Assembly (NCBI RefSeq): GCF_016862795.1
Contig: NZ_BONQ01000184.1
Span: forward strand, 1 to 64,000
Length of the DNA stretch: 64,000 nucleotides
Direction: 5' to 3'
From: Dactylosporangium siamense
GTDB taxonomy: Bacteria; Actinomycetota; Actinomycetes; Mycobacteriales; Micromonosporaceae
In this document: positions 8,679 to 17,221 of the stretch, piece by piece
How positions within the stretch are numbered: position 1 is the stretch's first letter
Layout: the number at the start of each line of letters is the position of its first letter
Notes under the pieces: generated by a model
Databases searched by the model: none
The model's input: the letters and a program-made list of their open reading frames with translations, nothing else
What the model was told of the DNA's origin: nothing
Position numbers and translations under genes: made by a program

Positions 8679-9550
8679 CGGTGCGCTCCCGTCATGGCGG
8701 CCGGGCCCACGTCGGTGGCCCGGGTCAGGTAGGCGAGGGTCAGGTCCTCCAGGTCGACGGGCGCGCCGCCGGGGACCGGTCCGGACCCGCGGACGACCAT
8801 GGAGGTCTCGCCGCGGGTCTGCTCGGCGTGGATGAGCTGGGCCCCGGGCGGCAGCGGCTGCCGCGCCGCCGGGCCGGTGATCCGGTGGTGCACGGCGAGC
8901 AGGTCGGCGACGTCGCCGGCGAGCTGCACCCGGCCGCCGGCGAGCACGATCAGGTGGTCGCAGACCTGTTCGAGGTCACCGAGCAGGTGCGAGGAGAGCA
9001 CCACGCTGACGTTGAGCTCGTCGACGAACTCCAGGAGGTCCCGCAGGAACCCGCGCCGCGCGAGGGGGTCCAGGGCCGCCACCGGTTCGTCGAGGACGAG
9101 CAGGTCGCCCCGCTTGGCCGCGGCGACCGTCAGGGCGAGCTGGGCCCGCTGGCCGCCGGACAGCGAGCCGGCCTTCTGGGCGGGGTCCAGGCCCCGCTGC
9201 CGGATCCGCCGCTCCGCCAGCTCGGCGTCCCACCTCGGGTTCAGCCGGGCGCCGAGCCGCAGGTGGTCGCCGACGGTCAGCCGGGTGTACACGGGTGCGT
9301 CCTGGGCGACGAACCCGACCCTGGCCAGCTGTTCGGCGCTGTCGGCCGGCCGGTGCCCGAGCACCTCGATGCTGCCGCTCGTCGGCGCGACCATGCCGCA
9401 GACGAGCCCGAGCAGGGTCGACTTGCCGGCGCCGTTGGGTCCGACCAGGCCGGCGATGCGCCCGGCGGGCACCGTCACCGTGCAGTCGTCCAGCGCGAGC
9501 CGGTGGCGGTAGCGCTTGCTGAGCGCCGTTGTTCGGATGACCGGTGTCAT
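8675..9550 (-). CDS. ABC transporter ATP-binding protein
   Basis: 291-residue ABC ATPase: Walker A GPNGAGKST near residue 40, signature SLSGGQRAQ, Walker B LLVLDEPVAALD, H-loop VVLSSHLLGD. ATG 9550 is preceded by GGGAGGG and gives the canonical TTALSKRYRHRLALDD start. Partner of the coupled permease. It is divergent from the OmpR-type two-component pair at 9678, and a perfect 14-bp inverted repeat lies between, so that pair may control the exporter. Substrate unknown. Confidence 0.9.
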   Translation of the reverse strand: MTPVIRTTALSKRYRHRLALDDCTVTVPAGRIAGLVGPNGAGKSTLLGLVCGMVAPTSGSIEVLGHRPADSAEQLARVGFVAQDAPVYTRLTVGDHLRLGARLNPRWDAELAERRIRQRGLDPAQKAGSLSGGQRAQLALTVAAAKRGDLLVLDEPVAALDPLARRGFLRDLLEFVDELNVSVVLSSHLLGDLEQVCDHLIVLAGGRVQLAGDVADLLAVHHRITGPAARQPLPPGAQLIHAEQTRGETSMVVRGSGPVPGGAPVDLEDLTLAYLTRATDVGPAAMTGAHR

Positions 9551-9598
9551 CGCGTCCCTCCCGATGGTTGGTTGCCGCCCATTTCTAGTCAGCGGGCG

Positions 9599-9637
9599 GT
9601 CACGGCCCGGTCCGCGCGGCTGTGACCGGGCCGTGAC
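9599..9637. promoter_or_regulatory. 14-bp perfect inverted repeat in divergent promoter region
   Basis: GTCACGGCCCGGTC (9599-9612) is matched by GACCGGGCCGTGAC (9624-9637) with an 11-nt loop. It lies between the ABC ATPase start (9550, minus) and the response-regulator start (9678, plus). It could be an operator for the adjacent response regulator or an RNA hairpin; position favours an operator. Confidence 0.5.
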
Positions 9638-9677
9638 GGGCCGGCCGCTACGGTGATCACGGATGGGAAGGTGTGTG

Positions 9678-10331
9678 ATGCGGGTACTCGTGGTCGAAGA
9701 CCAACCTGACCTGGCCGACTCCGTGGCGCGGGTGCTGCGCCGCGAGGGCATGGCCGTCGATGTCGCCTACGACGGCGGCGCGGCGCTGGAACGGGCCGCG
9801 ATCGTCGACTACGACGTCGTCGTGCTCGACCGCGACCTGCCGGTCGTCCACGGCGACGACGTGTGCCGCACCCTCGTCAACGGGGCCTCGACGAGCCGGG
9901 TGCTCATGTTGACCGCCTCCGGCACCGTCGCGAGCCGGGTCGAGGGGCTGGGCCTGGGCGCCGACGACTACCTGCCCAAGCCGTTCGCCTACGCCGAGCT
10001 GGTGGCGCGGATCCGTGCGGTGGCCCGGCGTTCGCAGCCGGCGGTGCCGCCGCTGCTGGTGCACGGCGACCTGCGCCTCGACCCGGCGCAGCGCACCGCG
10101 ACCCGGGCCGGGGCGCGCCTGCCGTTGAGCCCCAAGGAGTTCGCGGTCCTGGAATACCTGTTGAGCTGCGGCAGCCGGGTGGTGCCGGCCGAGGAGCTGC
10201 TGGACAAGGTCTGGGACGAGGCGGCCGACCCGTTCACCACCACGGTCAAGGCCACGATGAACCGGTTGCGGGCCAAGCTCGGCGACCCGCCGCTCATCGA
10301 GACGATCCCCCGCGCCGGATACCGGATCTGA
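9678..10331 (+). CDS. OmpR/PhoB-family response regulator
   Basis: 217 residues from ATG 9678, giving the standard MRVLVVEDQPDLADSVARVL start, with GGGAAGG upstream. Receiver domain with phospho-acceptor Asp in VVVLDRDLP, conserved Thr (VLMLTAS) and Lys (YLPKPF); C-terminal winged helix (LPLSPKEFAVLEYLL, ending IETIPRAGYRI). Two bases separate its stop from the kinase start. Divergent from an ABC exporter it may regulate. Confidence 0.93.
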   Translation: MRVLVVEDQPDLADSVARVLRREGMAVDVAYDGGAALERAAIVDYDVVVLDRDLPVVHGDDVCRTLVNGASTSRVLMLTASGTVASRVEGLGLGADDYLPKPFAYAELVARIRAVARRSQPAVPPLLVHGDLRLDPAQRTATRAGARLPLSPKEFAVLEYLLSCGSRVVPAEELLDKVWDEAADPFTTTVKATMNRLRAKLGDPPLIETIPRAGYRI

Positions 10332-10333
10332 CG

Positions 10334-11485
10334 ATGCGCCTCGGAAAGCATCCGCTGCGGCTGCGGCTGACGCTGCTGTACTGCCTCGTGTCCGTCACGT
10401 CGAGCACGGTCCTGCTGGTCATCATGTGGGCTCTGGGCAAGAGCCTGGACCTGGGAGTCCCGCCGGATTTCGTCGATCAGGTGGCCCCGCCGTCGCCGAT
10501 GCCGGCGGACCTGCCCGAGCCGGACCTGCCCAGGCCGCTGCCGACGCCGAGGGTGGCGGTGCCGCAGATCGACGTCGGCGCCGACCTGGTCCAGCCGCTG
10601 GTCGCGCTGGCCATCCTGGCGGTCCTCTCGCTGTTCCTCGGCTGGTTCATCGCCGGCCGGGTGCTGCGCCCGGTGCTGACCATGACCGGGCGCCTGCACC
10701 AGATCTCCGACCGCAACGTGCACGAGCGCCTCGCGCTGCCCGGCCGCCGCACCGAGCTCAAGGACCTGGCCGACACCGTCGACGGGCTCCTCGGCCGCCT
10801 GGAGGCCGCGCTCGACGCGCACAAACGGTTCGTCGCCAACGCCGCCCACGAGCTGCGGACACCGCTGACGGTCGAGCGGGCACTGCTGGAGGAGCCGCTG
10901 ATCGACCCGTCGGCGAGCCTCGAGACGTTCCGGTCCAACTTCGCCCGCCTCCTGGTGATCAGCGAGCAGCGCGGGCAGCTCCTGGAGTCGCTGCTCACTC
11001 TGGCCGGCAGCGAGCACGGCCGGGGCGCGGACGACCCCGTCGACCTCGCCGACCTGGCCGTGTCGACGCTGCGGGAGCGGGCACCCGACGCCGACCGGCG
11101 GGGGCTGCGGGTCGGGATTGACCTGGAGCCGGTGCGGGTGCCGGGCGACCCCGTGCTGCTCGGGCGGCTGCTGGTCAACCTGTGCGACAACGCGATCCAC
11201 TACAACGTGCCTGGCGGCACCGTGGAGGTCGGTGTCCACCGCCGCCCCGGCCGGGTCGTGCTGAGCGTCGCCAACACCGGCGAGGTCATCCCGCCCGACC
11301 AGGTCGACCGGCTGTTCGAGCCGTTCCAGCGGCTGCACCGCACCGCCGACACCACGCACCACGGCCTCGGCCTGTCGATCGTCCGGGCGATCGCGACCGC
11401 CCACGACGCGACGCTCACCGCACGGGCCCGCCCCGGCGGCGGCCTGGAGATCGAGGTCGCGTTCCCGCTCCTCGGCCGGGCGTAG
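10334..11485 (+). CDS. Sensor histidine kinase (OmpR-class partner)
   Basis: 383 residues. Membrane segments near 10-32 and 92-115 flank a short Pro/Asp-rich external sensor region; then HAMP, dimerisation helix with phospho-His in NAAHELRTPLT, and HATPase domain with N-box LVNLCDNAIHYN and G boxes HHGLGLSIV. It forms a two-component system with the preceding regulator (2-bp gap). Convergent with the next gene with no spacer. Confidence 0.93.
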   Translation: MRLGKHPLRLRLTLLYCLVSVTSSTVLLVIMWALGKSLDLGVPPDFVDQVAPPSPMPADLPEPDLPRPLPTPRVAVPQIDVGADLVQPLVALAILAVLSLFLGWFIAGRVLRPVLTMTGRLHQISDRNVHERLALPGRRTELKDLADTVDGLLGRLEAALDAHKRFVANAAHELRTPLTVERALLEEPLIDPSASLETFRSNFARLLVISEQRGQLLESLLTLAGSEHGRGADDPVDLADLAVSTLRERAPDADRRGLRVGIDLEPVRVPGDPVLLGRLLVNLCDNAIHYNVPGGTVEVGVHRRPGRVVLSVANTGEVIPPDQVDRLFEPFQRLHRTADTTHHGLGLSIVRAIATAHDATLTARARPGGGLEIEVAFPLLGRA

Positions 11486-12127
11486 TCAGCCTCCGTCCAC
11501 CGCGAGCAGGCCCCGGCGGAACGCCTCGGCGACGGCCGCGGCCCGGTCGTTGACGCCGAGCTTGGTGTAGATGTGCAGCAGGTGGCTCTTCACGGTGGCT
11601 TCGCTGATGAACAGCGTCGCGGCGGCCGCACGGTTGGTGGCGCCGTCCGCGATGAGGTGCAGGACCTCCAGCTCCCGGGCGCTGAGCGCGTCGACCGGGG
11701 TGCGCACCTGACCGAGCAGCCGGGTGGCGACGGACGGGGACAGCACCGCCTCGCCGCGCGCGGCCGTGCGGATGGCGTGGACGAGTTCGTCGCGGCCGGC
11801 GTCCTTGAGCAGGTACCCGGTGGCGCCGGCCTCGATGGCGGGCAGCACGTCGCGGTCGGTGTCGAAGGTGGTCAGGACCAGGACGCGGGCCGTGACACCG
11901 ACCCTGACCAGCTCCTTGATCGCGGTGACCCCGTCCATCGCGGGCATCCGCAGGTCCATGAGGATCACGTCCGGGCCCAGCGCGCGGGCGAGGTCCACGG
12001 CCTGCGCGCCGTTGGCGGCCTCGCCCAGGACCTCGAACTGCGGGTCGCCGGTGAACATCCCGCGGATGCCACCCCGGACGATGGGATGGTCGTCGACGAT
12101 GAGCAACCGGATCGGCGGGTCACCCAC
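11486..12127 (-). CDS. NarL/LuxR-type response regulator
   Basis: 213 residues from GTG 12127, overlapping the kinase stop by 8 bp. Receiver domain with acidic pocket (LLIVDDHPIV), phospho-Asp in VILMDLRMP, Lys in YLLKDAG; C-terminal LuxR HTH (LSARELEVLHLIADGATNRA, then SEATVKSHLLHIYTKLGV). Last gene of the operon ABC ATPase-permease-kinase-regulator. Confidence 0.93.
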   Translation of the reverse strand: MGDPPIRLLIVDDHPIVRGGIRGMFTGDPQFEVLGEAANGAQAVDLARALGPDVILMDLRMPAMDGVTAIKELVRVGVTARVLVLTTFDTDRDVLPAIEAGATGYLLKDAGRDELVHAIRTAARGEAVLSPSVATRLLGQVRTPVDALSARELEVLHLIADGATNRAAAATLFISEATVKSHLLHIYTKLGVNDRAAAVAEAFRRGLLAVDGG

Positions 12128-13283
12128 GGGTCACCGCCGGGACGCTCGCCGAGATCGCGGTGCCGGCGCCCGGCGCCGACTCGATCTCCAGCGTGCCCGC
12201 GAGGCGGTCCACCCGCCGGCGCATCGAGGTGAGGCCGAAGCCGCCACCCCCGCCGGCCCGGGCCGGGTCGAATCCGGCGCCGTCGTCACGCACGTCCAGC
12301 GTGGTGACGTCGTCCATGTAGGACAGGGTGAGCCCGACCCGGGACGCGCCGGCGTGCTTGGCCGCGTTGGCCAGCGCCTCCTGCGCGGTGCGCAGCAGCG
12401 TCTCCTCGATCTCCGGGTGCATGGGCCGGACCGTGCCGGTCACGGTGAACTCGGCGGTCACCTCGGTGCGCTCCCCCCATTCGGTGACGACTGCCCGCAG
12501 CGCCTCGTCCAGCGGCGCGGCCGCCAGATGGCCGGGACCGACCGCGTGCACGGATCGGCGGGCCTCGGCGAGGCTGTCGCGCGCCAGCCGGACCGCGATG
12601 TCCACGTGCCGCTGCCAGTCCTCGCTGCGCCGCGCCGCCTGCAGCTGGGTGATGATGCCGGTCAGGCCCTGGCCGAGGGTGTCGTGGATCTCGGCCGCCA
12701 TCCGCTGCCGCTCGTCCAGGACACCCGCCTCACGTGCCTGGACCAGCAGTTGGGCGTGCAGGCCGGCGTTCTCCCGCATGGTGGCCTGGAGCTGTTGCAC
12801 CATGCGCGTGCGCTCGGCGCTGCGCTCCATGGTGACCTCACCGAAGAAGCTGAACATCGTGACCCCGCCCACGATCGCCGCCGTGAAGAACAGGAACGTG
12901 AGGATGCCGGACGGGGTGGCCCCGGGCGGCCCACCGCTGTAGGTCATGACGCTGATCGCCGCGGTGGCGCTCACCCCGACGAAGCGCCAGCGGCCCCGCA
13001 GGTGCCACCACGAGTGCAGGTAGCCGACGAAGCCGAAGAACGACGCGAACCATGTCCCCTGCGTGCACAGCAGGCCGATCAGCGCGATCAGCCCGGCGAC
13101 GTGGACCGGGCCGCGCGGCACCAGCCACAGCCAGCCGGTGGCGGCCGCGGCCAACGCGAGCATCGGCCACGGCCGCTCCCCCGTCACCAGGCAGAGGACC
13201 ACGGAGGCCGCCAGCAGCACGTACGGCGTCGCCGCCAGCTGCCTTGCCTGCAGCCGCTCCCACCGCTCCAGCCGCTCCGTCAT
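12120..13283 (-). CDS. NarL-class sensor histidine kinase (HisKA_3)
   Basis: 387 residues from ATG 13283 (GGGAG five bases upstream), 2 bp after the permease stop. Five or six membrane segments in residues 20-150, coiled coil, then HisKA_3 with phospho-His in AAEIHDTLGQGLTGI and HATPase (TAQEALANAAKHAGAS; DDGAGFDP; GFGLTSMRRRV). No large external sensor, so it may detect signals within the membrane or through the linked ABC transporter, as proposed for DesK- and LiaS-type kinases. Confidence 0.92.
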   Translation of the reverse strand: MTERLERWERLQARQLAATPYVLLAASVVLCLVTGERPWPMLALAAAATGWLWLVPRGPVHVAGLIALIGLLCTQGTWFASFFGFVGYLHSWWHLRGRWRFVGVSATAAISVMTYSGGPPGATPSGILTFLFFTAAIVGGVTMFSFFGEVTMERSAERTRMVQQLQATMRENAGLHAQLLVQAREAGVLDERQRMAAEIHDTLGQGLTGIITQLQAARRSEDWQRHVDIAVRLARDSLAEARRSVHAVGPGHLAAAPLDEALRAVVTEWGERTEVTAEFTVTGTVRPMHPEIEETLLRTAQEALANAAKHAGASRVGLTLSYMDDVTTLDVRDDGAGFDPARAGGGGGFGLTSMRRRVDRLAGTLEIESAPGAGTAISASVPAVTRG

Positions 13284-13285
13284 GG

Positions 13286-13990
13286 TCACTCCCAGCGAAA
13301 GTACCTGGCCGCCACGGCGCTGATCGTCACAGCATAGGCAGCGAGGACCCCGAGCAGGACCGGGCTGGGCGTGGTGTCCGCCCAGACCTGGTGCATGCCC
13401 TGCCGGAAGGCGCCGAGCGGCGTGTATTCGCCGATGCGGGCGAGCAGTTGCGGCATCTGGTCGGTGGGCTGCATGAGCCCGGCGAGGTAGGCCATCGGGA
13501 AGTACAGCAGCACACCGACGCCGTTGGCGGTCCGGCCGTTGCGGGCGAGCGCGGCGATGAGCAGGCCGACGGCGAACATGGCACCGGTGCCGAGCAGGAA
13601 CGTCACCGCGACCCGCCCCACGGCGGTGGGTAGGCGAGCGTCGAGGACGGTGCCGGCGACCGTGATCAGCAGCGCGCACGTGGTCAGCGCCAGCACCAGC
13701 TGCAGGAGGACCTGGACGGCGAGCAGGTTCGCGGGCCGGACCGGCGTGGTGGACATCCGGCGCAGGATGCCCCGCTCGCGGTAGGTGGCCAGGGTCGTCG
13801 GCAGCAGGTACAGCCCGACCAGTCCCACGGCGATCGCCAACGCCATCGGCAGGAGCACGGTGTCGCCCGGCTCGATGGAACTGCCGAACACCACCAGGAT
13901 GAACAGCGGGATCAGCAGCGTGAAGATCGCCCCGGGCTCCCTGGTCAGCAGCTTCACCTCGACGACGGCGAGCTTCATCATGATCTTCAT
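13286..13990 (-). CDS. ABC-2 type transporter permease
   Basis: 234 residues with six membrane segments. The cytoplasmic loop YRERGILRRMSTTPVRPANL is characteristic of ABC-2 exporter permeases of the DrrB/NodJ type. Its start overlaps the ATPase stop by 4 bp. Exports an unknown, probably hydrophobic, compound; linkage to a two-component system suggests an envelope-stress or drug-responsive exporter. Confidence 0.92.
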   Translation of the reverse strand: MKIMMKLAVVEVKLLTREPGAIFTLLIPLFILVVFGSSIEPGDTVLLPMALAIAVGLVGLYLLPTTLATYRERGILRRMSTTPVRPANLLAVQVLLQLVLALTTCALLITVAGTVLDARLPTAVGRVAVTFLLGTGAMFAVGLLIAALARNGRTANGVGVLLYFPMAYLAGLMQPTDQMPQLLARIGEYTPLGAFRQGMHQVWADTTPSPVLLGVLAAYAVTISAVAARYFRWE

Positions 13991-14898
13991 TCGAGGGGCC
14001 GGCCGGTCAGGGCGACGAACGCGTCGTCGAGGGTGCGCTTGTCGATGCGCAGGTCGCTGACCAGGACGTGGTGGCGGGCGAGCTGGGCGGTGACGGCGGT
14101 GGCGAAGTCACCCCGGCCGGTCACGACGACGCGGTCCCCGGTCCTGGTCACCCTGGCCACCCCGGGCAGGCCGGTCAGGTCGGTCAGGTCGGCCAGTTCG
14201 CCGGCCATGAGCGTGAACCGCATCTCGTGGTCGGCGTCGATCTCGTCGACGATGCCGGCCGGGGTGTCCAGCGCGACGATCCGGCCCTGGTCGAAGATGG
14301 CGGCGCGGTCGCACAGCTCCTCGACCTCGTCCATGAAGTGGCTGACCAGGACCACGGTCACACCGGTCGCGCGGATCCGCTTGATCAGTGCCCAGGTGGC
14401 ACGGCGGGCCTGCGGGTCCAGGCCGGTGGTCAGCTCGTCCAGGAACGCCACCCGCGGGTTGCCCACCAGCGCCAGCGCGATGAACAGCCGCTGCTTCTGC
14501 CCGCCGGACAGCTTGCCGAACCGGGTGTCGCGCTTGTCCTGCAGCCCCCATTCCACCAGCAGCTCCCGCCAGTCACCGGGTTTCGGGTAGAACGAGGCGT
14601 ACAGATCCAGCGCCTCCCACACCTTGAGGTTGTCCGGCAGCTGCGTGTGCTGCAGCTGGACGCCGACCTGCTCGCACAGCGCGCGCCGGTTCCCGACCGG
14701 GTCGAGCCCGAGCACCCTGATCGACCCGCCGTCGGGCCGGCGCAGACCCTCCACGCACTCCACGGCGGTGGTCTTGCCGGCACCGTTCGGGCCGAGAATG
14801 CCGAAGATCTCGCCCTCCTCGACACTGAACGACACCCCGTCCAGCACCGTCAGATCCCCGTACCGCTTGCGGAGGTCCATGACCTCGATGACCGCCAT
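13987..14898 (-). CDS. ABC transporter ATP-binding protein (DrrA-like)
   Basis: 303 residues: Walker A GPNGAGKTT near residue 40, Q-loop, signature LSGGQKQRLFIALALVGNP, Walker B VAFLDELTTGLDP (Glu-Leu where DEPT is usual), H-loop VVLVSHFMDE, and a C-terminal DrrA-type regulatory region ending KRTLDDAFVALTGR. First gene of the exporter-two-component operon, 110 bp downstream of the tetracycline-resistance-like gene on the same strand. Confidence 0.92.
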   Translation of the reverse strand: MAVIEVMDLRKRYGDLTVLDGVSFSVEEGEIFGILGPNGAGKTTAVECVEGLRRPDGGSIRVLGLDPVGNRRALCEQVGVQLQHTQLPDNLKVWEALDLYASFYPKPGDWRELLVEWGLQDKRDTRFGKLSGGQKQRLFIALALVGNPRVAFLDELTTGLDPQARRATWALIKRIRATGVTVVLVSHFMDEVEELCDRAAIFDQGRIVALDTPAGIVDEIDADHEMRFTLMAGELADLTDLTGLPGVARVTRTGDRVVVTGRGDFATAVTAQLARHHVLVSDLRIDKRTLDDAFVALTGRPLE

Positions 14899-15007
14899 GT
14901 CTCAAGCATCTGGGCCCGGCGCCGCATCCGGATCGATCTCCCGGCTACGCCGGAACGCGGATGCGGCTGACCCGGAAATCCACCATGTGGTTGATGCGCC
15001 CGGAAGC

Positions 15008-16981
15008 TCAGGTGACCCTGCGGACCACCCGCAGCAGATATTCCTCCCGGTCCAAGGGGTTGTGGTCGGTCCGGGAGCGGCTCGGTGCCACGCCCGCCAC
15101 CGGTTCGTACCGGTCGAAGGCCGACTCGAGCACGCCCTCACCGCGGGTCAGCCCGGGCAGCCGCACCTGCAGCTCGTGCACCCGGGCCGCCGGGATGTCC
15201 CCGTCCAGCACGCAGACGGCGCCCCGGGTGACGGTGTTGCGTGGCACCGCCTGCAGGCGCGAAAGGACGGGCAGCAGCGCGCCGAGCTGGTCGGCGGGTG
15301 CCTCCAGCCGGAACCGGTGCACCGGCTCGTGCACCACGGTGCCGGCCCGCCGCAGCGCGGTCATGAGCACCAGCGGGGTCAGGCTGCGGAAGTCGAAGCC
15401 GGTGCTGGACATGCTCTTGTCGAACTGCTGGTGGGCGTGGCTCTGCCGGGGCCAGTAGCCGGAGCGGGTCATCGTCACCGTGCAGTCCTCGACCTGCCAG
15501 CCGTGCAGGCCCTGGGTCAGGGCGGCGCCGACCGTGTCCTGCACCGCGGTGAAGAACGCCGCCGGCATCGCGCCGGCCTCGACCCCGAGCCGGAATGAGT
15601 TGCCCGCCCCGGCCGGCGCCGGCTCGACCCGCAGCCCGATCGTGGCGAGGAACGGGTTGCCGTCCTTCTCGCCGACCTCGAACGCGTCGCCGGTCCCGGC
15701 CGGCCGTTCGACACAGATCGTCGTGGTGTCCCGGAAGGTGACCTCGAGGCCGTACTCCTCGGCGAGCGTCGCCTGGATGACCTCCTTCTGCACCTCGCCG
15801 TACAGCGACACCGACGTCTCCCGGCGCGCGTCGTCGTGCCGGACGTCGATGAGCGGGTCCTGCTCGGCGAGCTCGGTCAGCGCCGCGTACAACGGACCGC
15901 GCTGCTGCGGATGCACCGCCTCGACGACCGCTTCCAGGCTCGGCGGCGCGAAGTGGTGGTCCCGGATCCCCTGCCGGGCGGTGCCGACCGCGTCGCCGAT
16001 CCGGACGCCGCCGAGGCCCCAGACCTTGCCGATCCGGCCGGCCGGCAGGGCCGCGGACCCGGTCGCGCCGCCGTCGTCGAAGACGGCGATGCCGGTCACC
16101 TTCGCCTCGACGCCGCCGGACAGCAGCACCCGCTCGCGGGCCTTCATGGTGCCGGCGAACATCCGCACGTAGGCGATCCGGTCCCCGGCCGGGCCGCGCT
16201 CCACCTTGAAGACGCTGCCGGACACCGGCTCGGCGGTGTCGCCGGTGGCCGCCGGCAGGAACGCCGTGATGCCTTCGGTGAGCGCGTCGAGGCCGGCGCC
16301 GGTGATCGCCGAACCGAAGTACACCGGGTGCACCTGGGTGCGTGCGGTCTGTTCGGCCAGCACCCGGTGCACGTCTGGCAACGGCGCGGCCGCGCCCTCC
16401 ACGAACGCGGCGAGCAGCGCGTCGTCGTGCTCGGCGAGCACATCGAGCGGCGGCGGCACGGGCACGAAGCCAGCCGCTCGGGTGCCCAGGCCCGTCGGGG
16501 CGCCCATCGGCACGAGCGCGGGCGTGAGCCGTTCGGCGAGCTCCCGCAGGATGCCGTCGCCGCGCGCGCCGGACCGGTCGATCTTGTTGACGAACACGAT
16601 CGTGGGGATCCGCAGGCGGCGCAGGGTCCGCATCAGGATCCGGGTCTGCGCCTGGACGCCCTCGACCGCGGACACGACGAGCACGGCGCCGTCGAGCACG
16701 CTGAGGACCCGCTCGACCTCGGCGATGAAGTCCGGGTGGCCGGGAGTGTCGATGAGGTTGACGGTGACCTCGTCACCGGGTGGGCCGACGTGGAACGACA
16801 CGACGGCGGACTTGATGGTGATGCCGCGCCGTCGCTCCAGCGCGAGCGTGTCGGTCTGGGTGTTGCCGTCGTCGACGGAGCCGGGCTCGTCGATGACGCC
16901 GGCGGCGTGCAGCAGCCGCTCGGTGAGGCTGGTCTTACCGGCGTCGACGTGCGCCAGGATGCCGAGATTGAGAGTACGCAA
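15008..16981 (-). CDS. TetM/OtrA-type ribosomal protection GTPase
   Basis: 657-residue EF-G-like translational GTPase of the tetracycline-resistance ribosomal protection class. G1 AHVDAGKTSLTERLL, G2 region RRRGITIKSAVVSF, G3 DTPGHPDF, G4 FVNKIDRSGAR; later domains include SVSLYGEVQKEVIQATLAEE and SGYWPRQSHAHQQFDK, as in TetM/TetO/OtrA. The class releases tetracycline from the ribosomal A site; chromosomal actinomycete copies may serve self-protection or another antibiotic. TTG 16981 gives the family N-terminus (RTLNLGILAHVD). A 36-codon leader frame with its own strong ribosome site overlaps this start. Divergent from the chitinase. Confidence 0.9.
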   Translation of the reverse strand: MRTLNLGILAHVDAGKTSLTERLLHAAGVIDEPGSVDDGNTQTDTLALERRRGITIKSAVVSFHVGPPGDEVTVNLIDTPGHPDFIAEVERVLSVLDGAVLVVSAVEGVQAQTRILMRTLRRLRIPTIVFVNKIDRSGARGDGILRELAERLTPALVPMGAPTGLGTRAAGFVPVPPPLDVLAEHDDALLAAFVEGAAAPLPDVHRVLAEQTARTQVHPVYFGSAITGAGLDALTEGITAFLPAATGDTAEPVSGSVFKVERGPAGDRIAYVRMFAGTMKARERVLLSGGVEAKVTGIAVFDDGGATGSAALPAGRIGKVWGLGGVRIGDAVGTARQGIRDHHFAPPSLEAVVEAVHPQQRGPLYAALTELAEQDPLIDVRHDDARRETSVSLYGEVQKEVIQATLAEEYGLEVTFRDTTTICVERPAGTGDAFEVGEKDGNPFLATIGLRVEPAPAGAGNSFRLGVEAGAMPAAFFTAVQDTVGAALTQGLHGWQVEDCTVTMTRSGYWPRQSHAHQQFDKSMSSTGFDFRSLTPLVLMTALRRAGTVVHEPVHRFRLEAPADQLGALLPVLSRLQAVPRNTVTRGAVCVLDGDIPAARVHELQVRLPGLTRGEGVLESAFDRYEPVAGVAPSRSRTDHNPLDREEYLLRVVRRVT

Positions 16982-17045
16982 GTGGCGTCAGGTCCTCGAG
17001 ATAGGCGGTGATGGCCATCTGGGTGAACACAGACGCAGCTCGCAT
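16935..17045 (-). CDS. Leader peptide overlapping the start of the ribosomal protection gene
   Basis: ATG 17045 follows GAGGAG at six-base spacing, a better start signal than that of the main gene (TTG). It encodes 36 residues, beginning MRAASVFTQMAITAYLEDL and ending in GARRRR, and stops at 16935 inside the main coding region in another frame. Ribosomes finishing here would have passed the TTG at 16981. This arrangement fits translational attenuation, as known for ribosome-targeting resistance genes. It may be chance; family comparison is needed. Confidence 0.5.
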   Translation of the reverse strand: MRAASVFTQMAITAYLEDLTPLAYSQSRHPGARRRR

Positions 17046-17150
17046 CCCTGGCTCCTCAGCTCGTGGACAAGACCTGCACAGCGAAACAGAGGATTGTCAC
17101 GCCCGCAACCGGATTGACCACATCGCCAGGCCTCAATATCGACCGCCACC

Positions 17151-17180
17151 TTGACTGAAGGTCGTAGATGTGTCTACCGT
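17151..17180 (+). promoter_or_regulatory. Chitinase promoter with palindromic operator in the spacer
   Basis: TTGACT (17151-17156) and TACCGT (17175-17180) with an 18-bp spacer resemble an actinobacterial housekeeping-sigma promoter. GTAGA-TGTG-TCTAC (17164-17177), a perfect 5-bp-arm palindrome, overlaps spacer and -10. A repressor of chitin genes would be well placed here; it is only partly like the DasR consensus. Confidence 0.5.
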
Positions 17181-17193
17181 CACTCCACCGCTA

Positions 17194-17210
17194 TTAACAA
17201 AGTTTCCTAA
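17194..17210 (+). promoter_or_regulatory. AT-rich imperfect palindrome upstream of chitinase start
   Basis: TTAACAAAGTTTCCTAA, an imperfect 17-bp dyad (TTA..AAA.TTT..TAA) 12 bp before the GTG start and strikingly AT-rich for this genome. I recall similar AAAGTTT-centred elements ahead of glycoside-hydrolase genes in related actinomycetes; treat as a candidate operator. Confidence 0.4.
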
Positions 17211-17221
17211 CTGTTGGTGAG

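Noticed and set aside
13286-13289. GTG start for the second kinase overlapping the permease stop
   Set aside because: The ribosome-like GGGAG would abut this GTG; ATG 13283 gives proper spacing.
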